Positions 51,851 through 64,000 of a DNA stretch of 64,000 nucleotides are shown piece by piece; the stretch's first letter is position 1; each line of letters starts with the position of its first letter. Origin of the DNA: Beroe ovata (lineage: Eukaryota; Ctenophora; Nuda; Beroida; Beroidae). The notes under the pieces are model-generated. The model was given only the letters and a program-made list of their open reading frames with translations. It did not search any database and was not told the DNA's origin. Location: NCBI GenBank assembly GCA_946803715.1, contig CAMPET010000013.1:361470-425469 (forward strand). The letters run 5' to 3'. The position numbers and the translations under genes were made by a program.

Positions 51851-54800
51851 TACTTTGGTGGTTGTGATGTGCGTTGGTCTATCTACAGTGCTCGACATTC
51901 GTGACCTAGTAACCGAATAAATATGCGCATAATTTACCACAACAAACCACGATTAGTAACCTTATTTTAGGCTCAGTATAGTAACCACACAAAGTATAAG
52001 TCATGGAAAAGGATCGTTTGTTTGATGTTGGCGACATGACTGCAGTATCCCCTGTATTTTATAAAACTCCCTGACGAAATTCGCATTATCTCTGCAAGTG
52101 TAACTCTGCGGGTAACTCTCCAAATGAGTTCCCATGATCATTCCCCACTCTCTCATGAGCTAAACAGGGACCCCTATCGTCCCACCCGCGCGATACATGT
52201 ATGTTATTGTCTGTGTTTATTGCCCCGTATTATCCTGACCCAAAGGCAGGTGCTCACATACTGTCACGCGACCTAGTGTACTCGACTCTTATTGGTCCAT
52301 CGGTAACTGTACTTTGGGGTCTAAGTACTCTCTCTCACNACCGAAACGCGAAAAGTAATTGTCCGGTCACGTTGCACGCAGGGGTCAGGTAGGGAAAATT
52401 ACAATCTGTGTGTAGGAAGTTGAATGCAGCCCGTGCTTCTTGTTCCATTCATGGTCATATAGTTCGTATCTTGTTTATTTATCAATCATGATTCGTGAAT
52501 CATCACAACTAATAAATGCACACATAACTAGGTTGATTCAACCTTATATTAACCGTTGAAGTTGACAAACTTGAGTCGACCAAAATTCAGTAACTTCAAT
52601 TGCACAGTATTTGCTGCTCCAAAATCTGCCATTCGAATTGCCCGCTGGGAATTACCTACAAGAAACACTGCTTGCGATCGTGAGAAACGTCTTGGGAATT
52701 ATGACATTTGATTGGCACTTGTCTACATAATTGCTGCATTGATGCTTTCACGGTACACATTTTCTTATACTTGTATCTTTCATGGCTTGACTATCATTTT
52801 CCACTTGAGTTACTGATCTAATTAAGGGTAGGAAGTGATTTGCTGCGTGCTATTAAGTCAGGGGTCATTGTATGCCACGTGACATAAAAGTCCCACCTGA
52901 TTCTGTCACGTGTTATTTTGTGCTACTCGTGGCCTTGTCATGATGGGACACGTTCTGACCTCGTGACAGACTCTTAACCCCAGCGAAAAATTAAGCAACT
53001 TAATAAGGGTGCAGATTTGGTGGCATTTAGGTANTGCGTTGGTCTATCTACAGTGCTCGACATTCGTGACCTAGTAACCGAATAAATATGCGCATAATTT
53101 ACCACAACAAACCACGATTAGTAACCTTATTTCAGGCTCAGTATAGTAACCACACAAAGTATAACTCATGGAAAAGGATCTTTTGTTTGATGTTGGCGAC
53201 ATGACTGCAGTATCCCCTGTATTAAAACTCCCTGACGAAATTCATTCGTATTATCTCTGCAAGTGTAACTCTGCGAGTAACTCTCCCAATGGGTTTCCAT
53301 GATCATTCCCCACTCTCTCATGAGCTAAACAGGGACCCCTATCGTCCCACCCGCGCGATACATGTATGTTATTGTCTGTGTTTATTGCCCCGTATTATCC
53401 TGACCCAAAGGCAGGTGCTCACATACTGTCACGCGACCTAGTGTACTCGACTCTTATTGGTCCATCGGTAACTGTACTTTGGGGTCTAAGTACTCTCTCT
53501 CACACACACACATTGTAACTCTGTTTAGGAGTAATGGTACTTTCTAAATATAGAGTTCCTATGTGAGTCGTTGATCTCTTGTCTCGAGAATGTTTTCCAT
53601 TGCTCTTCTTTTTTCCTTTTTTTGTTCTTTAGCTCTAGAATTACTTATCTGTCATTCCGATATGACATGATATCGTGAGTAGGTGAAATGACAGTCCAGT
53701 GATAATTTAGTGTAATTCGTGGGATAATCTAGGGTTATTCTCCTCCTTATACCGAATGTGGCATTTCTTGAAGATAAAAACCTGTGAACACAACACTTTC
53801 ATGGCTTGGGCAGAGAATTTTTTGTTTTTGCCACTAAATTGATGTTTGGGACCAATATTCTGATTAGATTCCATTATTTCTGATTTTGTGGGTCGGTACT
53901 ATGCTCATTTGAGTGGTGCGACTATGCATTGCCATGATCAAACCTAAAGAAGTCCACTAAAACCATGGGGGTTATACGTCTTACTAGCTCCTAGGCAAGC
54001 CTCGGTCACCGGGTAGAGAAAGTAAGTTAGAATGGAGGGTTGAATTATCATTTATCAATAGTTAGGGTTACTAAACACCCCAAGCACTATAGGTGTGTTC
54101 GTTACCGATCAAGTTTTCTGGGAGTAGGTAGAATCCCGCGATTAACGGGCATATAAAACCAATATGGAGCCCCGTACTTAGGCCGAATAGCACGTATGTG
54201 TCCCCACCTTGTGTCTTCTGGAATCACTCCCTCACACACACAGAGGGGGGATTCCCTTCTGAAATAGAGGGTATATCATGGGCCCTGGATCCATCTCTCT
54301 CTCACTATCTCACTCTCCCACATTTGAGTGTAATGAGTTTAGTGAGTGTACACACACTTAGCATTGTATATGTGCGAGTGTCCAATATGTTGCCATGTTC
54401 ATCACACTCTGTTCACATTATTTCCCCCTCTCTCCCTCCTTTCTCTCCCCCTCTCTCCATCTACAACTGTATGCCAATTATCCCTTCCCCTCGTTACTCA
54501 AAGAGGCTGTTATATAATGTGTATGCAGGTGCTACACAATGCAAATCTGGGTATTGCACGCGCATCGTGATTACAGTCTGTATAATCTATATTATAATGC
54601 CAGGAGCTCACTAATCATACCATATTTGGGTACATAGCTCGAGTAGACTTCAATAATGGCCAATTAGACAATTAGTGACATACACACACAAAACAAGACA
54701 TGGGCGCGCGCGCTGTACATATGAGAATTTTGTGTGTGTCTGTGTGTCCGTGTGTTTGTTCTGTGTGTTTATCACCAGCACATTCATGCATACAAACCTG

Positions 54801-56048
54801 AACAAACACACAGACAACAAACAAACACGTACACAGACACATTCCAACAAACAGGCTTGAACTGACCTGAACATGCAGACAACACACAAACACGTTCAAA
54901 CCTGAACAAACTCACAAAAAAGTGAAGACTCGCATGCACAAAAACCTACCCACCCACACACAGACACATACACAGACACAAACAGACACAGACTCAAACA
55001 GACACAGACACAGGCATAGTCAACACACGCCAAACACAGACATACAGACACACGAACAATCGTACAGCACGCGCACAAACACACAGTTGCGTGCTGCAAC
55101 ATAAGCAACAACACCCACTACTATAGCGTGACGCATGGCATTCGCTATAATAAGTGGATGCGAGATGCGAGATGATAATTATTTCTCCCATACTCGGACA
55201 GGGCGTGTTGAAATATGTGGTTGTCGAACTAAAAACTTGCTATTCGCTATCATCATCATATGTGGCATGCGTCCTGATTAGACCTAGAATCGATCAGAAA
55301 AATATGCGTCTGGTGGACGTTGGCTTCATTTTAGCAAGCAATGTTTCCAGTCCCTGATTTAGTGGAAGCACGATCATAAAAACCATTGAAATGAGAACTA
55401 TAATCATTTTTATACCGTGACTATTTACTGAATTATGGGATTAATTAGATGGAGCTAGCTTGCTAGGAATACGTGAGGGTACCTGATCTCTGATATGCTA
55501 TCATTACATGCTTCGTACTGGGGACATGCGCCACCCAGCATAATTGATAAATAATCACTTAATTCCCCGCCCAAATTGGCACTATACTTGAGGCGCACTG
55601 CCATGTGACACATGTATTTTGACACCATTATGCTCACTCCGCTCATTCCACCACAGCACTGTTGTGTCAGATTTGCTGTTGTAGTCGCACTCTGTCACAT
55701 CATGTTGTGGTGTCAGGTCCATAACCCTATGTATATAAACTAGCGTCTTCTAAATGCTAAGCCCTCAGGTACCTTAGTAACTTATTACAACAATATGACA
55801 TTGAATGTCTTGTATTATTCATTGCTGTAAGGATGGCATATACCTGCAATCGTTTAGTCCTATCATTATGCCTTGTTTCGACTCCTCTCTCTAAGACGAT
55901 TTGTTTGCAATCCCAAAATGTAATTCATACGTGCGTTAATGATTATATGTCGTGAGAGTAGGCATTTCCGTCTTGATAATGCATAATTACCGTCTTTAAT
56001 CCGACTGGGCTAGTCTCCCGCGCGCAAGTTTGAACGCTAAGTGGCCGG

Positions 56049-56049
<1 letters not shown>

Positions 56050-56113
<64 letters not shown>
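56050..56113. repeat. (TC)n microsatellite
   Basis: An almost pure run of TC dinucleotides. Confidence 0.95.
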
Positions 56114-57644
56114 GTCGCTATAATTGCCATAAACATGATTTGAGATCAGCATTGAGATCATGTCTTCCTGACTTCGTCCATCTCTTGTTAGTGCTATGAA
56201 TATTGTTAATGAGTAAACGAGATGGGATATACCAGTACCTATGCCACTACCCAGTGCACAGTACTCACTCAGACACAGACACAGACACAGAGATACATTA
56301 AGACACTACTACTAATAGGGTCCACACAGCCACATTAAGACACAGACACAAACACACACACACACACCGACTCCGACACGCACAGACTGCGAGTCAATAC
56401 GCTCTCTCCAATGTACATAGTACGATCTCTAACAAAAGATACTGCTTAGCCAGTTAGAGAGTCCCAGGAGTGCCCCACTGAGGATTTATTATCTGTTGTA
56501 TATTGCTGTGTGTGCGCGCGGCATAACCTCACCGTGCATGCCTCATTTCATCCTTTCTTGTGCGTGGTGAAATAGAAAGAATAGAGACGCGCTCTACTCA
56601 TTCATGCAACGATAATTTCGATTGATATACCGTCCATTCTTGGCTATATCAATTGGTCATTTCGCTCATTGCATACCTCCAATTTTGTTCATTTTGTGGA
56701 ATAATGGCTGGAGGGAATGAAGGTTTCTTTTCGTCAGAACGCGGACTCAAGTAATATCATTACATAGTGGGTGGTAAGGTGGTACCTATGCTCGCAGAAT
56801 TGCACTTATGTTCTCCGTGCGAAGCATCTATAACAGCGAACTTGTGCGATTGTTCCCGGAATGCGAGTAACTGGCGGCAGCCCATGGGTGCAGTACTTAG
56901 TACTTACCTACTACATACCTACTACCTACCTACCTTGTTCCTACCTACCTAGTACCTACCTAGTACTTACCTAGTACCTACTAAATACCTATCCACCTAT
57001 ATTGAGACGATCAGATTCGTTATTTTAACTTGCAACGATCTTTTGGAAGTCGATAGTAACTGAAAAATAGGACACGAATTATTCGAATAGATAATAGTTC
57101 TTTCGGCATCTTCCTCTTCATTCTTACTTATTGATTTATTTGATTGATGGCTAGGTATTCAATATGCCTGATTCTAACCTACGTGTCAAGGCTGTTGAAT
57201 AATATTGCACTGGTCAATGACCAGTATACGTCTTATACTACTGCACTCGTTAATAACCAGTACTTATACCACACTGATTAACATATAACCCTGCCCGCCG
57301 CTCCCGCGTTGCTTTACCCTTGTCATTTGGTGTGTACATTATTTTTCCCAAAACCAAATAAGATTTGGTTGTTATTGTCCGCGGCATCTTGCGTTCTTTA
57401 TTTTAAAGTCAATGATATGAAAAAGAACGCGGCNGTTCACTCTTTTGTTCTCATGTTTGTGCCAGCCGTCATGTGTATTTCGTGTGCCGCATTTGTGGTG
57501 CATCCTCAAACTGTATCGATTAATTATATGCACGTGCTCCCCCGTTATTTGAACCTGGGTTACCAAGGGGACGCGTGTGTTGTATATTGTACTGTTGTAG
57601 GTATATTGTATACCGTCCCCGGCCCTCAACTCCTATTTGATACT

Positions 57645-57688
<44 letters not shown>

Positions 57689-57959
57689 TTGGTTATGTGT
57701 GTCTGGGGGTTGTNTGTGTGTGTGTGTGTGTGTGTGTCTGTGTGTGTGGTGTGTCCTCACATCAGTTCCTATATTAACAGCTGCTGTAGCAAGGTATGTC
57801 TATGCACAAGCTCTTTTAGAGTAACTTTGGCTTAATGAGGCGGTTTGACGAAGCCTCATGATAGGTATAATCAACGCTGCTTTATTACACTGTGCTCAAC
57901 AACCACGAGAGAGAGAAAGAGCGACTGCTTGTTCTAGTATGAGCTGATTCTTACCGCAC

Positions 57960-59029
57960 ATGTCAAACCTCTTTGGATTTTCCTTGTTTTCCTCTGCTGC
58001 CGATGCCACGGAGCCCGATGTTCCTCAGCCAGTACCTCCTGAGCGGGATAGGACTCTCACCTCGCAGTTCTTCAGTTTTTTCAGCGGAGATGATGCAAGC
58101 CCAGCTCCAGCGGCCGAAGAAGCGCCCGTTTCCAAGACACTGTCAGAAATGGCACAGAAAGTGTCCAGTATGGCAGATGATGCTATCAGGTCAATGACAC
58201 CAGACCAGAACAAGCCCACTAGCGATCCCCTGGGAAAACAGCCGCCAGGTGGCACTGCCACAATGGACACATCTCGGAAAGGCAGCAAGCTGGCAGATTT
58301 GGTGGATAATACCGAGGAACCATCAGTGCCAAGAGAGGAACCAAAGTTTCCCTCGTACACAAAGACCAAGCCGAAGAAGGATATTCCGTTGCTGGCATTC
58401 TCCCAGAATAGGCAGTCCATGATGGACCTGGATAAGAGAGTGCTGAACATTGCCGAGAGTAGGAAATCCGAGGCGAACCAGGGGCAGTTCACTGTGTCGA
58501 ACCACACTGGTATGGATATGAAGAGTAATCCCCTCCTCACACAGCAACCACCACCTGTGACAGAGGATAAAAACACCGGTCAGAAAAGTGGTGTCACCAC
58601 TACTGACACCCACACACCTGCAGCAATGACACCTGCAGCAATAACACCTGCAGCAATAACACCTGTAGTTATGACACCTGGTGACGGTGTACAAACCACC
58701 AGTATCATAGTCGAGGATGTTGATGCCCCAAAGGAAGCTCCAGTTGAACTGACCAGCAACAGTCAGAAGAAGGAAGCCCCCAAACTACTGGATATCGGAA
58801 TAGTACCGGTCGAGGAAAAGCCCGTAACCGATCACCGCGGGTCTGCGGGCTCCGCCGGACAGAGGGGCGGAAACTTCCCGCCACGGTCAGACAGTGAGGT
58901 GGGGTTCGATTACGAGGCGTTCAAGGAGCCGCCCACTTCGTGCCCTGTGTTGGATATCGACGAGTTGGCGAGTCACTCGCTCTGTAGCATTGATCAGGAT
59001 AACGAGGCTCAGAATCTCATAGGTATACG
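57960..59029 (+). CDS. Disordered Ser/Thr/Pro-rich protein, first exon(s)
   Basis: I do not recognise this protein. The frame opens at the ATG at 57960 and gives about 357 codons to a possible donor (CTCATAG followed by GTATAC) at 59029; without splicing it would end at 59075 with 371 aa. The N-terminus has two Phe/Ser-rich patches (LFGFSLFSS, SQFFSFFSG). The rest is low-complexity and acidic/Pro/Thr-rich, with a tandem decapeptide-like run (TPAAMTPAAITPAAITP) encoded by 15-bp repeats and a region of mixed charge (KPKKDIPLLAFSQNRQSMMDLDKRV). The C-terminal part turns acidic (EVGFDYEAFKEPP, LDIDELASHSLCSIDQD). It may be the 5' part of a separate gene or, if spliced in phase to 60099, an extension of the Rab effector downstream. 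Confidence 0.6.
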
Positions 59030-59309
59030 TCTTGCTAGCATTTCATGTAATGTCAATTCATTCGGATCATTATAGTCTGATTTCTTGTCCTATAGCTCGT
59101 CATTACGAATTTCTGGTTCTGTTGACATGCGACTGTTTTTTGGGAGTAAATCGTTCCGGCACCACATTCACCATCGACACTTTCGACAGTCCTCAAATTT
59201 TGTCACTGTTTATTCATGACTACCTATTGCAATATGTAGGTACCTTCGTCACACCGCACAGCAGCATGAGACTTTTCTCTCCACTCAGAAGGATACATAA
59301 TATTATGGT

Positions 59310-59480
59310 CATGATTCTCTAGTATTTAGATGTCATGATTCTCTAGTATCTAAATGTCACGATTCTCTAGTATCTAGATGTCATGATTCTCTAGTATCTA
59401 GATGTCATGATTCTCTATCTAGATGTCATGATTCTCTATCTAGATGTCATGATTCTCTGTCTAGATGTCATGATTCTCTC
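59310..59480. repeat. Tandem TAGATGTCATGATTCTC repeat
   Basis: About nine units of a 17-24 bp motif (ATGATTCTCTAGTATCTAGATGTC and shorter forms) lie in the gap between the two plus-strand genes. Confidence 0.85.
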
Positions 59481-60079
59481 TTGCCATACCCCCAATATTA
59501 TGCATGACGTCAACTATATAGCTTACTATAGGTACTATACTAGAAGGTACTACTATTATACTAGGTGCCCGAGCTGCGATTATAATAGTACACCATCCCC
59601 CGTGATAGATGCATGGTATACAGAAAGAGGGGGAGCCGAGAGGGAGAGTTAGGGAGTAAGATGGGCGTTTTCAAGATGATCACTTCCTCATGTAATCTAA
59701 AGAGGGAGGGGGAAGGGAGAGAGAGAGAGAGAGCTTTAATGGGACCTGCAGTTATACTCCTAAAATATCGGATAAAGTCGTGTGTAATTAACTAATTAGG
59801 AAGCGTATTTTATACGTCTACGTCAGTATGAGATCATTTCCGTACCCTAGTTAGCCTCTTATTAAAGAGGAAGGGAGGTATGACGCATGTTTGTTACTGA
59901 GGCACTAGCTCTAGTAAATCTGGCTGGACTTCATTTATCAATTCCCCGCATCACTGGAAATAAACCTTGCTTCATAGTACTGCTGTTGCTATAATTATAG
60001 TACTTACTACAACACACACTCACACACACGAAATATAGTTCATATTTCTGTGTGTGTGTTTGTTTCCCTGCGCTCCACA

Positions 60080-63000
60080 ATGGTGAAGATTGTTTCCGCA
60101 GACCAACTCCTGGAGCTAGGCTTCCTTACGGAGGAGGAGAAACAGAAGCTCCAGAAGGTCCTAGCGGCGGACGAGAATTTGCAGAAGACACAGTACAACC
60201 ATTACATGTGAGTCACCACGGGTGATAACTAGGTATATTCGATAATCGATACTTTGTCATCATGACTCATGATGAGATAATCAGTTGTCGATTGTAGTAA
60301 TAGCTTGATGCTCGGGATAAATAATATGACAGGTTGAGATTTTGACAGCAGAAAATATGACAGTTTCCCAATACTCCAATAAATCATAATATTCGGAAGA
60401 TAATATGATCAATGCATGAGCATTGTCTATCTAGCTGGTTATAAATACTCACCGTGCATCGCGCTACGGCGGTGTAATAATCACGCCTAACTTCCTGTCA
60501 AATTCATAATGACAGGATATATCGCTTAAGACACATATATCCTGTCATATTTGCGAGTTAGTTATTGCAATTTTGACAAATATGCCGGGCAAATTCCCTC
60601 GGATATCCGGATAACAAGCCGGGATATGTCTGATCATGCGGTGATTACTGATATTGAAGTAATAAGCATGTTCCTATTTGATATGTGTGGATAATGGATA
60701 TCTTGCTTATCTGTATCTCCTTTATCATAGCGCTGGGAGTGGTCAATAATGGGTGCAGTTCGAATTTGCCAGCTATATTTTGTCACGATGATGGTGTCCA
60801 CTAATTATACATGGTTACGTCCGCTAATTATACATGGTTACGTCTCCCTTTGATTGTTCATCCAATGTCCAACAGTGAAACGGGTTCCGCCAAGATTTCA
60901 TAGCATCAAGCCCAAGTACCTATATTGTGTCCATCCCATCTGGTGTCAATAACCCCCTCTCCCTCTCAGAAAGAAACACAAGGACCTATACAACGAGCGG
61001 AAGCAGTGTGCAGCAAGCGCTGACACCAGTGTCTGCCCACTCTGCACCGTCAAGTTTGGCTGGTTCACCAACTCCGGGCACGTGTGTCCCGTGCCAGCCT
61101 GTCAACTCAAAGTGTGTAACAGTTGTCGGGTGCCGGTCCAGGAGTCATGGATGTGCAACATGTGTCACAAGGAAAAGTGAGTTTCGGTTACTAGTGAGTT
61201 TCCGTTACGAGATGTACCCCATATTATAATCCTCTTGTGGGCCTTTAAGTCCAGGCTCTTTATATATGTACCCCATATCCATATCCATATAAGGACCTTG
61301 AATCGTTATCCATGGAGTATATCGGAGAGGGGGAGTTGCTGTGTTTGAAATTACTAATTTCTTTTTTGTGAAGTCTGTTTGTTTGTTCACCTACTGTTTT
61401 CATCAAATAACTTTGTTCATGACCATTGATTTCCCCCAGAGACCTGAAAGCCCAAGCCGGCTACTGGTTCCAGCAGCCGGCAAACAACAAGAAACGAGTG
61501 AAAACCGGTACTGATATTCTGAAGAAATCCCTGGACGGTCCGAATCAGTACAGCAAAGGTACATGTATATTCTAGTGCTGTGTTGTTTTCTGCACGTGTT
61601 GATTTGCACGTGCTGTTTAGTACTATACGTCACCTACTAGAAATGTCTATATGTGAGTATTGCACCTCATGTAGGAGTCAAAATGTGCGTGACCTACCAT
61701 GCAGAGTGTGATGTCTGTGTTGAACCTGAGTTGAGTCCATTGTGCATAATGATTGGATATATAATATTCACTCCATTGTTTGAGTACAGCTCTATCAGCT
61801 CTATCAGTGTAGACTGTAGACGCAGAGTCTACACTCTACTCAGTCTCTCGTAGCAGCATCAGAACACCAGCATTGGTAACTCACACTGATGTATCCTCAT
61901 CAGAAAATATATTGAGAAATCCCCACTAATGACTCATCACCGCGGTGTATCGCAACCACAACGTGTGCACTCGCCGCGCGGCGGCTTAACTCACGAGATC
62001 GCCACCGCCACGGCAGTGGTTACCACAGGGCCGCCTCGAGTCTCCTTACACGTGGTCATGAGACGCGCATGAAGACCTCAGCATACATTCATATCAGCGT
62101 ATCCTGATGAGATAATTACAATCATTTGCCCATAATTCCCATCCGGATAAGAGTGTATCATGAGATTTGCTCTTTAATTAGGTCTGATCCCCCTCTCAAT
62201 TCCTATGATATGGTTCTTAAATCGGCTGTTTCAGTTCTGAAGAGTGTACTTACTATACTACTACTATCATTGTTCAATGTTCATAGTGTGTGCTATGAGT
62301 TCATATGAGTTGATCTGAGCTACAATTATCAAAGTTACTGCAGAGACTGTATCTTTAGACCATGGCTTAGAAGAGAAGTTAATCATTGAGAAACCATACA
62401 CAGCACTGAGAAGTAGGATACTTCTTCAAAGTACTATAGTAATTATTGTGGCTATAATTATAGTGGCTATAAGTAAAGTGGCTATAATCATAGTGGCTAG
62501 AGATAGATAAACAGCTGGGATAACTGGTGAGAAATTTGAGTCTGTCGGTGAACCTGAGTAAGTTGGTGAGGCAGAGTTAGTTGGTGAGACTGAGTTAGTT
62601 GGTGAGACTGAGTTAGTTGGTGAGACTGAGTTAGTTGGTGAGACTGAGTTAGTTGGTGAGACTGAGATGTAGCCGGGATCGGAGTGAGGGGATGAAGTGG
62701 CTACCACGCTCGTTGTTAACATTGCTCACTGTCACTATAGGTAAAGCACCCGAACCTCTCCTGACACTGGCAGTAAAGGAGGGGGAGGAGGGGGGTGGAG
62801 GCGCACCACCTGAAATAGTGAGTGACGTGGCACAGCCACCACAACTCGCACAACCACTGGCGGTACAACCACAGTTGACACAACCTGACACCAGATCCTC
62901 CTCTCACCAGGTACGTGTTTTATGTGTGATTCACACACACACACACACACACACNACACACACACACATTATGATAGTGTCAATTGCCATGTGTCCGTTT

Positions 63001-63923
63001 TGTCGAAAATACGTCACCTACGACCCAGTTCCCTCTGGATATGAATACAATAAAACACCCCTATTGTATAGAAAATGGTATCTCAAGTCCACTCAACCAA
63101 GCACGGCCCTATATCCCATCCAATCGCTAACAATACCCTCCATTATCAGGAGCGAGTGGAGACAGCCCAACAACAACCCACTCCAAAACCGGACAAGCAG
63201 TCGTCCCGCGATCATAACCACACAACACGTGACATGGATCAGCCACGTGAGAATCACGTTACGGACAAGAGTAGTCACGTGACAGGTCACGTTACCCGGA
63301 CATCGGGTGGGGAGAATCACGTGAGACAGACAGCGGGAGCGAATCACGTTACAGAACATCACATACCCGTTATAAATCACGTTACTCCGCAAACACCAGT
63401 ACATCCAAAGGTTAGATATAGTTCTCAGCTTCAGGGTATGACTTGTGAATCATAAACATCCCCCTCGCTTGACATGTCAACCCCTCTCCCGACATTGTCC
63501 CCCCACTTGTAACCCCCTGCCCCTTGCAACTGCCCCCTAGCAACTGCCCCCTAGCAACTGCCCCTTGTGCCCTCTTTGCGTAAAGAGGTGGAAGTGGGTA
63601 TCTTGAAAAGAACAGCTTTAATGAATCACTATACACAATGATTGTCAGCTTTATCGTGATAACCAAGCTAAAGTACTAGTAGCACTGATCGCCACGCCCT
63701 GAATTTCACACTCAGTGACATGCCCTGAATTTCACACTCAGTGACATGCTCTGAATTTCACACTCACTGACACACCCTGAATTTCACACTCTATTCCAGG
63801 AGAGGACGGTATCAGACACCGTCACACCGTCACACCACACCGGCTCTGGAGCCACCACCACCGCCACGACTAGGAATCTGAAAGCACCACACATCCGGGA
63901 TATCAAGGGACAGAGTTTATCAG
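60080..63923 (+). CDS. Synaptotagmin-like/rabphilin-type Rab effector, 5' part
   Basis: These proteins link GTP-bound Rab27/Rab3 on secretory vesicles to the plasma membrane. Six exons are seen: 60080-60207, 60970-61176, 61440-61558, 62741-62910, 63150-63410 and 63800-63923; phases match throughout. The start MVKIVSADQLLELGFLTEEE leads into the first Slp-homology helix (KQKLQKVLAADENLQ). The second exon carries a FYVE-like zinc finger with four Cys pairs (CPLC, CPVPAC, CNSC, CNMC) and SWMCNMC. A second helix region (AGYWFQQPANNKKRV) follows. Exons 4-6 are disordered, Pro/Gln-rich, then His/Asn/Thr-rich with repeated NHVT. C2 domains are expected beyond the window. The exon 4 start lies near an 18-bp tandem repeat, and an N (62955) sits in a CA tract in the next intron. 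Confidence 0.85.
62530..62670. repeat. 18-bp tandem repeat (AGTTGGTGAGACTGAGTT)
   Basis: About seven units occur in the intron just before exon 4 of the Rab effector gene. The minus strand reads as PTNSVS repeats, which I take as incidental. Confidence 0.85.
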
Positions 63924-64000
63924 GTTTGTCCGGCATTTTAGTGGCATGCGCGTGTGTTTGTACTGTGTGTGTGTATACGTGTATATGTGTGTGTGTGTGT

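Larger units (their letters stand above)
49930..57959. other. Long non-coding region with microsatellites and assembly gaps
   Basis: I see no convincing gene in these 8 kb. Contents include a TATA-like TATATAAATAG at 50193, a (TG)n tract broken by 25 Ns (50564-50678), a 15-bp minisatellite (51482-51850), a duplicated block of about 469 bp (51870-52338 and 53035-53504), CA/ACAGACA tracts around 54.7-55.1 kb, a long (TC)n tract at 56050-56113, and (TG)n tracts at 57647-57745 with Ns at 57434 and 57714. Confidence 0.5.

Noticed and set aside
51461-51940. Minus-strand 159-codon open frame of Thr/Val/Ala repeats, plus overlapping plus-strand frames
   Set aside because: It is the translation of a 15-bp minisatellite, which stays open in several frames on both strands. 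There is no start context, domain or splice evidence.

Overview
The window is nuclear DNA from an animal with a fairly compact genome. Coding exons are split by GT-AG introns, many of them only about 90-120 bp long. The genes include animal-type families: an axonemal outer-arm dynein heavy chain, Rac, an augmin subunit, TMEM181, CDK5RAP3, a thrombospondin-type-1 secreted peptide and a synaptotagmin-like Rab effector. The sequence is AT-rich, has many (CA)n microsatellites and carries short non-autonomous DNA transposons. I cannot fix the species. A marine invertebrate, perhaps an early-branching one, fits, but that is inference.

From 1 to about 44.8 kb every recognised host gene but one lies on the minus strand. 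Reading left to right: TRMT13 (5' part only), NDUFA2, HINT, a HAUS2-like gene, Rac, ETFRF1, an SLC35F transporter, an outer-arm dynein heavy chain of the DNAH5/DNAH8 type (14 exons, 4505 aa), a repeat-filled gap at 27-31.9 kb, a divergent Sec23-like gene (15 exons, 682 aa) with a plus-strand TSP1 peptide gene inside one intron, CDK5RAP3 (11 exons, 520 aa) and TMEM181 (8 exons, 468 aa). For the multi-exon genes I traced exon borders by eye. In Rac, dynein, the Sec23-like gene, CDK5RAP3 and TMEM181 the exon lengths add up to an unbroken frame.

From 44.8 to 57.9 kb the sequence is mostly non-coding: foldback transposons, microsatellites, a 15-bp minisatellite, a 25-base N gap and several single-N joins. 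At about 49.7 kb there is one probable terminal exon of a small membrane protein. From 57.9 kb to the end two plus-strand genes appear: a disordered Ser/Thr/Pro-rich protein and the 5' half of a Slp/rabphilin-like Rab effector that runs off the window.

The genes do not form a pathway. They are neighbours with separate housekeeping or cell-biological roles: tRNA modification, complex I, electron-transfer flavoprotein control, ciliary motility, the secretory pathway, UFMylation and ER-phagy, and vesicle tethering. The most notable points are a possible 60-bp in-frame cassette exon in Rac, five IDFG/IDCG motifs in CDK5RAP3, an 11-kb intronless block inside the dynein gene, three foldback transposon families with intact target-site duplications (one nested in another), and two duplications abutting single Ns that look like unmerged contig ends.
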